DNA from: Stemphylium vesicarium
Lineage: Eukaryota > Ascomycota > Dothideomycetes > Pleosporales > Pleosporaceae
Direction: 5' to 3'
Length of the DNA stretch: 64,000 nucleotides
Assembly (NCBI GenBank): GCA_004380135.1
Contig: QXCR01000102.1
Location: 124,001 to 188,000, forward strand
Shown: piece by piece, positions 9,946 to 20,877 of the stretch
Position numbering within the stretch: the stretch's first letter is position 1
Layout of the letters: every line of letters begins with the position of its first letter
Translations under genes and position numbers: made by a program
Notes under the pieces: generated by a model
What the model saw: the letters and a program-made list of their open reading frames with translations, nothing else
The model's database searches: none
What the model was told of the DNA's origin: nothing

Positions 9946-12398
9946 ATGGGTGACACACCACCCAGGCCCGACGTTAAATTCGATTTTCATCTTCCGCACG
10001 GCATTGATGCTGAGGAAGACATACAAGATGACCGAAGCAACGCCGATCTCCACGACCAACATATGGACCAATTACGTCCCGCCTATAATGTACTTGAAAA
10101 CGGCTTCTCGGATGACGACGATGCCCCCGAAGCATTTGATCGCTCCTGGCCCGGTCATCAAGCTAGGAAACTGCCACCCAAAGACAGGAAATCACCCAGA
10201 ACCGATAACGAAGAGGATGACATGAGTCCCAGTAACAAGCGGCCGCGTCCATCATTGTTTGGTGGACTGACAGGCGAAGCTGAAGAGAGTCAAGACAGGA
10301 TGCTCAAAGACCCGCCGGAGAACCCTTGCGAGACTAATACTCCTGGCAAACACGATACTGTTCAAGAGTTGGGAATGCCAGATCTTGATATCACTGATGC
10401 CCTGCCTAGTCCGATTTCTGACCCTCCTTTATCTGACTTTTCGTTCAATGCCGGATCTGGGCTCTCAGACAGTGACAGAGACAGCATGTCTCCAAGGAAC
10501 TCTCCAGAACAATCCGCGGATACTGTCATCATCCCACCTGATACACAAGTAAGAACACCCACTTTCCAGTCACCGTAAGCACACAAATACTTACATTACC
10601 AGCTCGCATACGGTTTGCGCACAGGTATAGACCGGAAGACCGCCTTCACTTTTCTCGACGAAGATACCTCCGGAAATTTTGACCCTGCAGAGGAAGAGAG
10701 GAAGAAAACTCTGAAGCTGAAGCAGGACAAGGCTGCGAAGGCTTCGCGACGAGGCAAGAAAGGCAAACAGCGCGCCTCAAAAGAGCCAGTCAAAAAATGT
10801 ATCGTCAGGCTTCACTTTGAGAGCTTTGGCAATGTGCGCAATATTACCAACGACGAAGACAACTGGCCGGATGACTGGAGTGATGAGGACTCCGAGATCG
10901 AGCGCAAACGGCAGGAGAAGCGCGACTCTTTTCGCCGGAGATCGCCTGACTACATGCCGCAAACCCCCATTGCTGACCCGAGCAATGAGTTGGACGATCT
11001 AACTGGTCATCCAGCAGCGCGAGGCTGTACGTCTTGTCGAATACAGGGCTTGGAATGCTCGTTGATATCAGGCGATACGTATCCCTGCGAGCAATGTTCC
11101 GATCAAGGGTGCGAGTTGATCATAACACCTACCGAGAAAGGTCACTGCGAACAGTGCGTCAACGACGGGGTCGAGTGTTCTCTTGAGAAAGAACCCAACA
11201 AGTTCACTTGTGACTCTTGCGTCGAGCGTGAATGCATCTGCAAGGCCCGTCCACTAATAGGCTACCGAGCCACCCGCATTCGAATGGACGAGATAATCTA
11301 CAGCGAGGACCGACCCTTCATCCATTGCACAATTTGTCGCCGAGAGAAGAAGCGCTGCAGTCTAAAGGAGAAGACAGACAAGCCACCCTGCAAGTCGTGC
11401 AAGAAAAATCACCTCGGCTGCACCTTCCACGAGTTACCCAAAGTAGAGAAGAAAACCGCAAAGCGCAAGAACCCCACCGAAGGCGACGCACCAGAAGTCC
11501 GGCAACCCGGACACGACTACTTCACCGCCGAAGATCTCGAGGACCTCAACATGGGGGATGTGCAACGGCAAACGCACTCTCCAACACCAGAGATTGAGAT
11601 GGAGGACAACGACGGCCACAAGGGGATGCTGACCAAAGTCAAGACATGCTTCCCCCAACCGATCGTCTTCAGCGGGCCAGAAAGCGCCTCCGACTGCAAC
11701 TTTTGTGAGCTTCCCAGCTTTGGTTTCGTCGGCCTATTCGAGAGAGAAGTCCACGTCATTCGCTGGCACGACGGGCTCGGGCTTACGGAAGTCGGCGGTG
11801 GTCATGCGGAGAACAATGGTCAGACGACCATGTGTCAAGATTGCACTTTTCGTAAGTCTTCACGTTCCTTCCGCATTCTTGAAACAACCTCTTGAGCGTT
11901 GCTGTAATGCAAACATGTAACGGGATTGTACTGACATCACCAGATCGAGTTCAGATCATATCTTGCGAGGATCACCATCTCCAGCACCTTTTCCCCGGAG
12001 ACACCAAGCCCGATTTCGAAGACGCCATGAAAAGTATGCTCGAAGCCGAAGACCCTGTGGAGATCAAACAGCAACTCCAACGCTGGTGCTCCATGTGCTT
12101 CTCGCCAGCTACTTTCACATGCTGCAGGCGCCAAGTCTCGCTCCTCTCCCCAGAAGACGCGGAGGTAGAGATTGAAGGATGCGGACTGAAGCTATGCACT
12201 GAGTGCGAGCGTAAGCTCCGGGAGGAATTTGAGGGTGACAGCTGTGTTATGGCCGCCACACTTGATCTTGAGGGAAAGCTCAAGGAAGAGGATGAGGACA
12301 TGAAAGGGACGGTGGTTAGAGCAGATGTGGGCTTCTTATCCAGGGATGGGCTACTGATGAGGAACCTGGACCATTCAACTCAGGCGGCAGGATACTAG
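9946..12398 (+). CDS. Cys-rich protein with three tandem Zn2Cys6-like clusters
   Basis: Three exons, 9946-10548, 10603-11851 and 11944-12398, encode 768 aa. Donors are GTAAGA and GTAAGT; acceptors are CCAG. The first ~340 residues are acidic, Ser/Pro-rich and probably disordered, with basic KKGKQR-type patches. Three cysteine clusters follow. Cluster 1 is C343-x2-C-x6-C-x9-C-x2-C-x4-C. Cluster 2 starts at C383 with spacing x2, x6, x10, x2, x4. Cluster 3 starts at C443 with x2, x6, x10, x2, x6 and basic residues (CTICRREKKRC). Cluster 3 fits the canonical fungal Zn2Cys6 spacing; 1 and 2 are shortened in the last interval. The C-terminal third carries further CxxC and His pairs (CNFC, CQDC, CSMC, CTEC) that could bind more zinc. 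A nuclear DNA- or chromatin-related role is inference; no known family name was recognised. Confidence 0.85.
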
Positions 12399-12647
12399 GC
12401 ATGCGCATGCGACGCGGGGACGATGAAAGGTGGGTTTGGCGCATACCAAGGACTTTGGGCTAAGCGACGTACAGCTGCTCCTGGAGGAACAAATTACTTG
12501 GCAATGTATTTCGGGACGGTTCCTATCACCATTTTTCTCATATGATAAATCATTCGTCTCACGGCAGGCCGAGAGGCGGCCTACCAAAAAAATCTACGTA
12601 GCAATGTACATTAATAGATTTTCATCAACCACTCGGCTTGGCTGATT

Positions 12648-13401
12648 CTACCAAGGCAACTCCTCCCCACTCCGATGAAAAAACATCCCCGTACTCTCCA
12701 ATCCTTTACTCCCCAGCACCTTCCACAGCTCCTCAGAAGCCCTCTCTGGTTCCACCGCTCCCGGAACGCCACCCTCCTTATTCCTCGGATCCAACCCCGT
12801 ATTTACGATCCCCGGATGCAGCAAAAGAACCGGTACACCCTTATCCTTCAAATCCACAGCCAAGCTCTTAAACAGCGAATTCACAGCTGCTTTCGACGCG
12901 CGGTACGAGTAACTTCCCCCGGAGCTATTATCGCCCATACTGCCCACGCGCGACGACATGACTGCGATCTTGGGTTGCTGCGAGGCGAGGATGTTTGGCA
13001 AGAGGGCTTGGGTTAGTAGCAGCGGGCCGAACGTGTTTACGGCGAATGTGCTTTGGAACTTGGCGATGTCGACGGTTGAGATTGTGTCCGCATCATGGGG
13101 TACCATGACACCGGCGACGTTTAGCAAGAGGTCGATTGGCTGGCTGCCTATGGTTTCTGCAAAAGAGGAAATTGAGTCTGGGGAGGAGATGTCGAGGTGG
13201 AGGGTTTCGCAGCCTAGGGATTTGATGGAGGGGCCGAGTTGTTTGTCTGCTGATATTACTTTGTAGTTCTTATGGTTAGAGTTAGTGGTTGGTTCGTTGT
13301 GCTTTTGAGATGAAGAGGGTGCTTCTGACTTCTTTGACGAGGATTTGGGCGAGGGCATTCCCGATGCCTGAGTTAGCACCGGTGATTACTGCGGTTGGCA
13401 T
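12648..13401 (-). CDS. Short-chain dehydrogenase/reductase (SDR)
   Basis: Exons are 13401-13330 and 13268-12648, giving 230 aa. Exon 1 is needed to supply the cofactor motif TGANSGIG (residues 7-14); the frame of exon 2 alone extends upstream but lacks it. The intron 13269-13329 opens with GTCAGA, a weaker donor, and has CTAAC before a CATAAG acceptor. Other SDR landmarks are NVAG (74-77), a Ser in MSSRVGS (about 129-130) and YRASK with Tyr146/Lys150. This is a classical Rossmann-fold NAD(P)-dependent oxidoreductase of the small fungal type. The substrate cannot be deduced. It lies tail-to-tail with the zinc-cluster gene, 249 bp apart. Confidence 0.88.
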
Positions 13402-14014
13402 CGTGGAGCCTTGAGATGTGAATTTGCTCTAGGAATGTTGCAGAATCGTATTTGGGAAGGTAGAAAGACAGATGGGATTGTGCAGTATGCTACCTTATTG
13501 TATGGCTGTTAGGATTATGACGTAAATGACGTCGGTCTTACAAAGCAACGACCCGCCATCACCCTATACTGAGTTACAGAAACATGATTTGTAGTATAGA
13601 ATTACATTGAATATCTATAAGAGACTTCTAGCTTTAGCATTATGAATGGTTTAAGGACATGTGAGTGATGAGGCCAACATTAGTGACCGCGGCAGAGGGC
13701 CGTGCATCCACTCGGGAAGGCCCATAATGGCCCATGTTAACCCCAACAATCCCTAGGTAAGTAATACTGAGAAAGTATATAACTTAATCGCAACAGTAGC
13801 CAACAAGCAAAAGCATCGGTTCGTCGCGATCCTGCCAAGGAATCCACGAAAACGCGACCTCCGTTGCCACCCACAGCTCCGATTGGCTCCGTAAGCCGCG
13901 GCCCAGATCTACATGTACGAAAGTCAGTCCTCGCCTTTGACTCTTTCATAACCACCAACGAGTCCGCCACGAAACCTCAGCTAGACTTCAGCAAAACCAC
14001 CGCAACGCATTACC
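13402..14014. other. Divergent promoter region
   Basis: About 610 bp lie between the SDR start (minus) and the SDH assembly factor start (plus). It presumably holds both promoters. Short ORFs at 13737-13970 (-) and 13864-14160 (+) overlap the neighbouring gene and look like noise. Confidence 0.45.
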
Positions 14015-14545
14015 ATGTCCACTACAATGCGAAGCCTTGCTCGTCTGCCCCGGCAGCTATCCCGCCGCACCTTCACCACATCGCCGCGCAGCGCGCAATC
14101 GCCGTTTGGCTCCGGGCCCGCCCCGCCACGCCTCCCCAAAGAAGAGCAAGAACTGTTTGAAAAGCTGCAAAAGCAGAGCACAGGCGCCTTCAGCACGCCC
14201 CGCGAAATGGACGCCGAGTCCGCACCACCAACACCCACCTCGAAGCCAAATATCCGCATGCAAATCAATCAATCGCCCGATTCTTCGCCCGCCGCATCAG
14301 CGCGCCCGCAAATAAACCAATCACCTGACTCTGCTGCTGAGCAGGAGCCGCAGGTCCGATTCGAGAATGGCAAGGAGATTCGCAAGGGAGAGGAGTTCCA
14401 CCCGAATATGAGGAGAGGGGCGCCTCCGGAGTTTGAGGGTGATGTTAATCCCAAGACGGGAGAGGTGGGTGGGCCCAAGAATGAGCCGTTGAGGTGGGGG
14501 CATGTGGGAGATTGGAGTTACAATGGGAGGGTTACGGATTTCTAG
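14015..14545 (+). CDS. SDH8: Succinate dehydrogenase assembly factor 4, mitochondrial
   Basis: A single exon encodes 176 aa. The N-terminus is a mitochondrial presequence rich in Arg/Ser (RSLARLPRQLSRRTFTTSPRS). The conserved SDHAF4/Sdh8 (DUF1674) signature closes the protein: NPKTGEVGGPKNEPLRWG, then GDWSYNGRVTDF at the very end. In this family the C-terminal motif binds the flavinylated SDH1 subunit and promotes assembly of complex II. The middle carries a short internal duplication (INQSPDS twice, 22 residues apart) in a low-complexity linker. An in-frame second Met lies at codon 5; either start keeps the presequence. Confidence 0.92.
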   Translation: MSTTMRSLARLPRQLSRRTFTTSPRSAQSPFGSGPAPPRLPKEEQELFEKLQKQSTGAFSTPREMDAESAPPTPTSKPNIRMQINQSPDSSPAASARPQINQSPDSAAEQEPQVRFENGKEIRKGEEFHPNMRRGAPPEFEGDVNPKTGEVGGPKNEPLRWGHVGDWSYNGRVTDF

Positions 14546-14592
14546 GTGGAGGAAGTGTACATGGACAATGATGTGGGCGTAACTGCCGGAGG

Positions 14593-14850
14593 GGTCGAGA
14601 GGCGACTTGCCGTGAGATGGATGATATATGAGTGATGAGACATGTGATTAACACCCTCCCGCCATAGAGTCCGCAGGATGCAGAGAGAGTCGTTGTACTT
14701 AGGCGCACAGCATGTCTCAATCTTCCGAGTCGCCGTCATATCCTCTTTTCGGAATCCAGAGTGGTATACACTGCGGGGGGGAGGCGGGGTGTAAATGACT
14801 TGTCTCATCATTCATATGTCATCCATCTCACCGCAGGTCGCCTCTCGACC
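14593..14850. repeat. MITE-like element with ~62 bp terminal inverted repeats
   Basis: The left arm (about 14593-14655) and the reverse complement of the right arm (about 14788-14850) align over ~62 nt with about seven mismatches. Both begin GGTCGAGAGGCGAC and continue with a shared GTGAGATGGATGA and TGATGAGACA. About 130 bp separate the arms and contain no ORF. Size and structure resemble a short non-autonomous DNA transposon. No clear target-site duplication could be found, so a simple palindromic insertion or a large hairpin is an alternative. It begins 48 bp after the SDH8 stop codon and may be transcribed in its 3' UTR. Confidence 0.65.
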
Positions 14851-15424
14851 TGCCAAATATCAAAAATTAAAAATCAAAATATTAGACATATGATGGGCAA
14901 AGTGCGAAAGATCACTTTTCGAGGGCTCGCGGCTGTAAACCATGTCTGGGGATGCGAACGGAAACGATACGATGAGGTGTGCACGGCACAAGCTAAACAC
15001 CTAGATTGCTTGTCTGTGATAAGCCCAAGGCTACAAAGTTTCCATCATCACTATGAAAATAGCCGCGCATGTTCAGGTGGAACAAGCATCGAGGGTTCGC
15101 GCACGCGAGTGCGGGTGCGGAGGCCTTGGAAGTCCCTTCGGACACGCTCCTCGGTATTACCGGGTGTAATGCATTTCAAGGTAAGCATGGTAAGCATAGG
15201 CTAGGGTTTCCCTCGGTCGGGTCAGATGGGCTGAGAGCGGGAAAGGGTCGTCTTGTCTGGGTATCCTAGTTCCACGGCGGTGTTTGACGACATTGCGGCA
15301 TGGCGTTTAGGTAAGAGATGCGACTTGGTGTCGAATGACGCAGATGGGATTCGAAAAGCAACATATCGAGGGAACAAGTGTTTAGAAACTCGGGCTGCTC
15401 ATATATTCGCCGGCGACTAAACGT

Positions 15425-15432
15425 CACACACA

Positions 15433-15491
<59 letters not shown>

Positions 15492-15499
15492 GCGCGCGC
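15425..15499. repeat. (CA)n-(CG)n microsatellite
   Basis: An interrupted CACACACA block (15425-15432) is followed by about 28 perfect AC units (15434-15489) and then about five CG units to 15499. Alternating purine-pyrimidine tracts of this length can adopt Z-DNA and are length-variable between strains. Confidence 0.97.
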
Positions 15500-16616
15500 A
15501 CATCCTGCTACAGTGACGCGGTCAGCCACGAAAATGCTCATTTCCAAAAACTCTCGCTCGGTCCTGTTCTGGAGCCTCATGGGCATTGCGTAGGTTACGC
15601 ACTATCCGTCCGTTTCAGACAGCTTGGCGGCGCTAATCCCTTCCCTTTTTGCGAAACGCCAGCCCGGTTTTAAGCCGCATCCCAGGGACGATCACGCTGT
15701 CGCATCATGACATCGGCTGCAGGTCCCACTTGGCAGCCAGCAGATCAACCCGCGGGCGGGCGACTGTCTTCCAAGCGACCGCCCCCAAGACTCCATCCTT
15801 CGTAGATCTGATTTCATCCGTTATGCCAATTCGTTATCGCCGGCTCCTACCTGCGTCAGTGGAATGCATAATCTCCTATCGCACGTCCTCGACATGCAAG
15901 ATGCGTTCCGCGGATCGTGGAAATCTTGGACTTCCGTCACAGGTACGGGTCCCATCTCGGTGTAATTGCGCCGTCAGCACGCGCTACTAGCTGTCGGCAG
16001 ATCATCCCAGTCAACGCCCTCTGCCTTGCACAGCCTAGACCAGGAGTACCTGGTTGCTTCATCCTCATGCACACGAACAGTCTGGATGTCAGAATCCTCC
16101 GGCTGGGTCTTGCAGTGTGGTGTGGTGGATTAGCCCAATACAGCCACCCGAGAGCCTGACTGGATGCGCTGTTTTACATGAGCAGGGGGCTGCGCTCGTT
16201 GTTGACGTGGATCGTCGCTGTGGGCAGTTGCTGCAGAGTCCTAGACTCAGCCCCCGAGTGTACGTTGGCATGCGGTACGATCCTAATATCACTAACCACC
16301 TTTCAAGGCAGGCAGCACTCACAGGGATGTGGGTCGAAATTCAACATCACCGGTTGCTGACTTTTTGTTCACAGTATTTCTCCAACCACCCCACTCTTAT
16401 GAGATTGTGATGCATTCCCCAGCTTTCTTTTCTGCCATCCGCTTCCCCTGTAAGAGATCTACGCACAGCCCTATCGTATCATAACATTGACCCTATCGGA
16501 GGGTTTCGCGACTCTTCGGCGTCATAGGCAGGGATACCACCGAATACGGTACCTATTTGTGACATCTTTCGCATCCTGAGGTTCTTCGTTCTCCCCCGTC
16601 TTTCAGAGTGTCAATA

Positions 16617-18416
16617 ATGTTGCGCCTGCTGCTGTGTGCGGCTTTCTTCTTTCAATATGCGCTAGCGCTCGAACGTGTCATCGACCTTGGATACACAAAG
16701 TACCGTGGGAAAAGTATTGGCAATGGAGTGATGCGGTGGGCTGGAATGCGATATGCGCGCAACCCGTCTCGCAAAGAGGGACTTCGATTCGCGCCACCAC
16801 AAGATCCTATCCAGGAGCTCGGCATCCAGGATGCGTCATCGGTACGCAGACTTCCATATCTGGATGGAGGTGTTGCTAACAACAGATCAGTTTGGACCAT
16901 TGTGCGTCGGAACGAAGACTCGCCTCACATCAGAATCTAATGGGAGACACTCGGAAGATTGTCTATTCATCAATGTCTTCGCGCCGACTAGGGCTACTAA
17001 CGACAGTCTGCTGCCAGTCTATGTCTTCATACAGGGCGGTGGCTTCAATATCAACGGAAACGCCAACTACAACGGGGCGGACCTTATCGACGCTGGTGAC
17101 GATGGCATGATTGTAGTGAACTTCAACTATCGAGTTGGACCATACGGATTCTTGGCCTCCCGTGAAATTGCTGCGAACCAGAGCATGAGCTTGAACAACG
17201 GCTTGAAAGATCAGAGACAGGCCCTCACATGGGTGCAAAAGCATATCAAGCAGTTTGGAGGAGACCCCGACCATGTGACTATTGGGGGCCCAAGTGCTGG
17301 TGGAGGCTCAGTCGTGTTCCAACTTACGGCCTATGGCGGACGTGACGATGGACTATTTCATGCCGCTGCAGCCGAGTCCGCCGCCTTCCCGTCCCTACGA
17401 GATGTGGAACACAGCCAATGGCAGTACGAATTATTACTTAGTCAAACTGGCTGCGGCGATCTCAACTGCATGGCCAGTCTGGATGCTGTCATTTTCCAAG
17501 ACGCGGTCCGGACTTTGAAGAAGCCCTTTCCGGGAGGCAAGAACCCACCTCTTTATTTCTGGAACCCGACGCTAGACGGCGACTTTATTCAGGACTACAC
17601 ATTCAACGAGCTAAAAGCTGGTCATTTCGTCAAAGTGCCCACCATATTCGGCAGCGCGACCCACGACGGCATCAACTTCACGCCGAAGAGCGTCATGTCG
17701 CTACAACGGGCGCAGGGATTCCTCACCGACCAATTCCCCAGCATCAAATGGGACACAATTCGCCAGCTCTGGAGTTCCAGTGCCAGTATCGCGGCGACTG
17801 GCGATCGTCGCTGGAGGAACCTCACTGCCGATGTTTACGGCGCGGTTCGATATGCCTGCCCGGGACTCAACATCACCGAGACGTACGCCCTCAAGAACAT
17901 TAATACAACGTGGAATTACAGATGGAACGTCGGAACAGCGTCGCATGTTGGCGAGCTACTGCCAATCTGGAACAACGCATCCTCTGCATCTGGAGTCTTC
18001 ATTCAGGCCTATTGGGCGTCCTTTATCCGGAGCTACAACCCCAACAAGCACGCTGCAGAGTACCTTCTTTCCAAGGGCTCGGAGCTGCAAAGTCCGGAAT
18101 GGAAAGCTTTCGGCACTAGTGGCTTGAAGAGATTGGGCTTCAATGATGATAATCATGTGAGCATGGAGGAGGTTCCAGACGAAGAGTGGAAAAGATGCCA
18201 AGTCATTGACGATATGGGACTGCATCTGAAACAGTAAGTTGTTCTAGGAATGATTATAGAGGGACGGAAACTAACATGAATTGTAGACCTTCAAACGACC
18301 CCACTTCTTCGTCGTCGCCCGCTCCTTCCTTCGGAAATCGATGCGCGCCTCTTGCACCAGCTTCTCTGGCCTTTGCAACTACCGTGTTGGGTGTCTTACA
18401 GTGGCTGGTCACCTGA
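16617..18416 (+). CDS. Type-B carboxylesterase with C-terminal GPI-like tail
   Basis: Exons 16617-16841, 16891-18233 and 18287-18416 encode 565 aa. The first junction (GTACGC...GATCAG) joins DASS to FGPLC, the usual family order. The second (GTAAGT...TTGTAG) removes an in-frame TAA at 18235-18237 and adds a 42-residue tail. The N-terminus is a signal peptide (MLRLLLCAAFFFQYALA). Family motifs are EDCLFINV (97-104), the oxyanion loop QGGGF and the nucleophile elbow GGPSAGG with Ser210. The catalytic acid position reads THDG (Asp334, where many members have Glu), and the likely catalytic His427 is in ASHVGELLP. The tail is Ser/Pro-rich and then hydrophobic (LAFATTVLGVLQWLV), as expected for a GPI signal. 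It would hydrolyse carboxylic esters at the cell surface; the substrate is unknown. Confidence 0.9.
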
Positions 18417-19055
18417 GACATTTTCTGAGTGTCGGGGATTATACATACTATTGATAGGTCCACGCACCAGATTCGCAGAATCTATCGGGACAACCCATCC
18501 GCGCTCAGCAAGCAAAAGCGGTCCCATCTCTCGAACAGAGGAGTAGATGATACTGTCGCTTACCAGGCACTAAACTGCCGCAGAAGTGCACGTTACGCGA
18601 TAAGAACATGGACGATGAACAAGAGCAGGAGGACTAGACTGGGAAGTCTTGCTAGAATAGTACACTGAAGAGATAGATATTGACGTCGAGGTTCAGGCTC
18701 GCTCGCGTTGCCACCGCGCCATGAGTCTCTCGGTGGAGGGACTCGAGGGACTATAATAGTAGTGTATGAAAGATACTTGAACCACACGTCTCCATACCGA
18801 TGCACTTTCTAAGGTGGTTATTGTGTACAGTCGACGCTACAAAATCATGAGCACTGTGAGCATTGTGTGTACTTAATACGTCTTCATAGTGTGATGCTAG
18901 GCGGGCGATAAAGCGTTTGTTCCCGGCCGCCACTCACTCACCAGCCGTGGCTACGCGAGAGTTCAAGACCTCAACCCACTAGGTACTCAGTACCTCGCAT
19001 AGCCCTTGAATACATTCTAGCGCAGATAACATCCAATTCGCGATTGCGGGCATCG
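18417..19055. other. Intergenic, no gene seen
   Basis: About 640 bp with short ORFs on both strands and no recognisable product. It includes the esterase 3' end and the promoter of the next gene. Confidence 0.45.
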
Positions 19056-20315
19056 ATGCAGGCAGAGCAATCGTACGCCATGTACAGCCAAAACCCAGCG
19101 ACATTGCTACCAGGCAAGACGAAGGAGAAGCAGTATGAAGAACCTTCGCAGCTTTCACCGCGCGATGCAGAAATCGTACATGGTGAGGTCCAGAGCGCTT
19201 ATTGGCCGCCAGTGGCAGACTCTTCCGATGCTACTTCCTCTTCCAGCTCTGCGACTACCTTGCAAGAACCTTACGACGCACCAAGTACGAAATCGTCAGA
19301 CGATACCTCGTGGTTCTCTTCTGGAGAGACGACGCAAGTGTCGTTGGAACAGCCTGGTTCTCAATTTGAGGAGTCCTTTGAGATTGATACGACAGCTAAC
19401 CCTACTTCACAATTTCAGCAAGACCAGCAAACCCTCGACAGCTCACAACCACACGAATGTCCAGGACCACTCATGCCAGGCTACTCATTTGAGGACATCC
19501 CCAGGCCGGCGCGCTATTACGCCGCCGCCTTGACAGAGGAAGATATGCGAGCTCTCACCTGCGGCGAAAAGAACCACAACCTCAAGGAATGGTGCGGTAA
19601 GGACTTGATCACCCACCATGAGTCTCGAAAAGACCTGGTTCCTCGCGTGATGCCCAAGGTTGAAAAGACGATCGCGCTTGCGGGAATTGAACACGACAAG
19701 CAACATAGCCAACGCGCCGTCACCAAGGTGACAGACAAGGTGCGTCAGGTGTTTGGCTTACCACATATCAAGATCACAGCTGACAACGGGAAGGAGGAGG
19801 AGCCTTCCTTCCAGCGACTACCGCAAACATCTCAGTCGGCCTACGACCTCCGCTCCATCGACGCATCAGCACCTCAACCATCTTCGTCGTCTACAAGGAG
19901 TTCGCCGACACCGAAATTTTCAGTCGAAAATGCCTCAATTGAGCATCGCTCGTCACACACACGCGCATCAAGTAGCGGCGACTACTTCTCACAACGTCCC
20001 TCCCGCCGCACAAGCGCATACCCCAATCGCTCGCGCATCTCTCCTCTCGCATCCCCAGGCCCATCCTCTGAGAACTCGGTTCGCATCCGCAGCCCTCTGG
20101 CCCAAGAAGTGCAGTTTCGCCATAACCCAGAGGTGACGTTTGATTCTTTCCTCGTTCCGCACAAGTCTGGCAAGGGCGAGACACATCACGACGCGGTGAA
20201 TGCGAAGAAACCCAAGACGCCAAAGGGGAGTCCCGTTGCGAGTCCGCAGGTTACGCCAAAGACTAAGAGGCTTAGTAGGATTCCCTCTCTGCCTCTGCTG
20301 CGAAGGTCGACTTGA
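19056..20315 (+). CDS. Unrecognised Ser-rich protein
   Basis: A single exon encodes 419 aa from the ATG at 19056; the frame is open slightly further upstream but only with a non-ATG codon. The product is hydrophilic, with Ser-rich low-complexity stretches near both ends. A more ordered central block around residues 150-250 (GYSFEDIPRPARYYAAALTEEDM onward, including CGEKNHNLKEWCGKDL and a VTDKVRQVFGLP segment) is probably the conserved part. The C-terminus is basic and Ser/Pro-rich (KPKTPKGSP, VTPKTKRLSR), with several SP/TP sites that could be kinase targets. No signal peptide or membrane segment is present. No family was recognised. A cytoplasmic or nuclear regulatory protein is possible but not shown. 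Confidence 0.7.
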   Translation: MQAEQSYAMYSQNPATLLPGKTKEKQYEEPSQLSPRDAEIVHGEVQSAYWPPVADSSDATSSSSSATTLQEPYDAPSTKSSDDTSWFSSGETTQVSLEQPGSQFEESFEIDTTANPTSQFQQDQQTLDSSQPHECPGPLMPGYSFEDIPRPARYYAAALTEEDMRALTCGEKNHNLKEWCGKDLITHHESRKDLVPRVMPKVEKTIALAGIEHDKQHSQRAVTKVTDKVRQVFGLPHIKITADNGKEEEPSFQRLPQTSQSAYDLRSIDASAPQPSSSSTRSSPTPKFSVENASIEHRSSHTRASSSGDYFSQRPSRRTSAYPNRSRISPLASPGPSSENSVRIRSPLAQEVQFRHNPEVTFDSFLVPHKSGKGETHHDAVNAKKPKTPKGSPVASPQVTPKTKRLSRIPSLPLLRRST

Positions 20316-20877
20316 TGGTGAAGGAGGGGAGGCTCTGAGTTGTTAGTTGAGATTGTGAGACGGCTTTAGTTGACTGCCTGGCGAATTTGTGACATGCATG
20401 AAGCTCCCGCGTATGGAGCGGTTTGACAAAAACGGGAATTAGATGTTCTGGAAAGCTGTAATCATGTTTTGGTCTCCTATTTGCGATGTCGTGATGATGA
20501 ATGTGAAATGGCAGTGTCTTCGTTGTCGTTGATGGGCGCACCTTCCAAGAAGGTCGAGGGGAAATAACACTAAGCCGGAATGAGTCTAGCTTCGGGGGTA
20601 CCCGGCTCTGGCGTCTCAGCAACTCGGAGACTTCTTCATTTCACCTTCCAACCCATCATCGTGAATTCATCGTAGCCGAGGGGCGCTTGTTAATTTTGAG
20701 GAAGCGCAACTGCTCACATAACATTTATTATTGACAAGCAGCACCCAATGCGAATAAAATGCTTACAACAAGTCCTTCCTGGCGGTGCTTGCACGAGGCA
20801 CGCATCGCTCATATCCCATACGAGCGTATCAATTCTTAGCATTCTTTCCATTCAAGATCCTACCCTAATTTGCAGCA
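20316..20877. other. Intergenic, no gene seen
   Basis: About 560 bp between two plus-strand genes of unknown function. A minus-strand ORF overlapping the previous gene's end (20272-20622) has no recognisable features and is probably chance. Confidence 0.45.

Larger units (their letters stand above)
14546..16616. other. 2 kb intergenic region with inverted repeat and microsatellite
   Basis: No gene was recognised. The region holds an inverted-repeat element (14593-14850) and a CA/CG dinucleotide tract (15425-15499), both listed separately. ORFs reading through the CA tract give only alternating Cys/Val or Thr/His and are artefacts. The last few hundred bases should contain the esterase promoter. 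Confidence 0.5.

Noticed and set aside
15266..15593. ORFs with Cys-Val and His-Thr repeats on both strands
   Set aside because: They are translations of the CA microsatellite, not proteins.
2426..18416. Possible secondary-metabolite or degradation gene cluster (GH3, SDR, zinc-cluster protein, esterase)
   Set aside because: No backbone synthase, transporter or dedicated regulator is present, and housekeeping genes such as SDH8 are interleaved.
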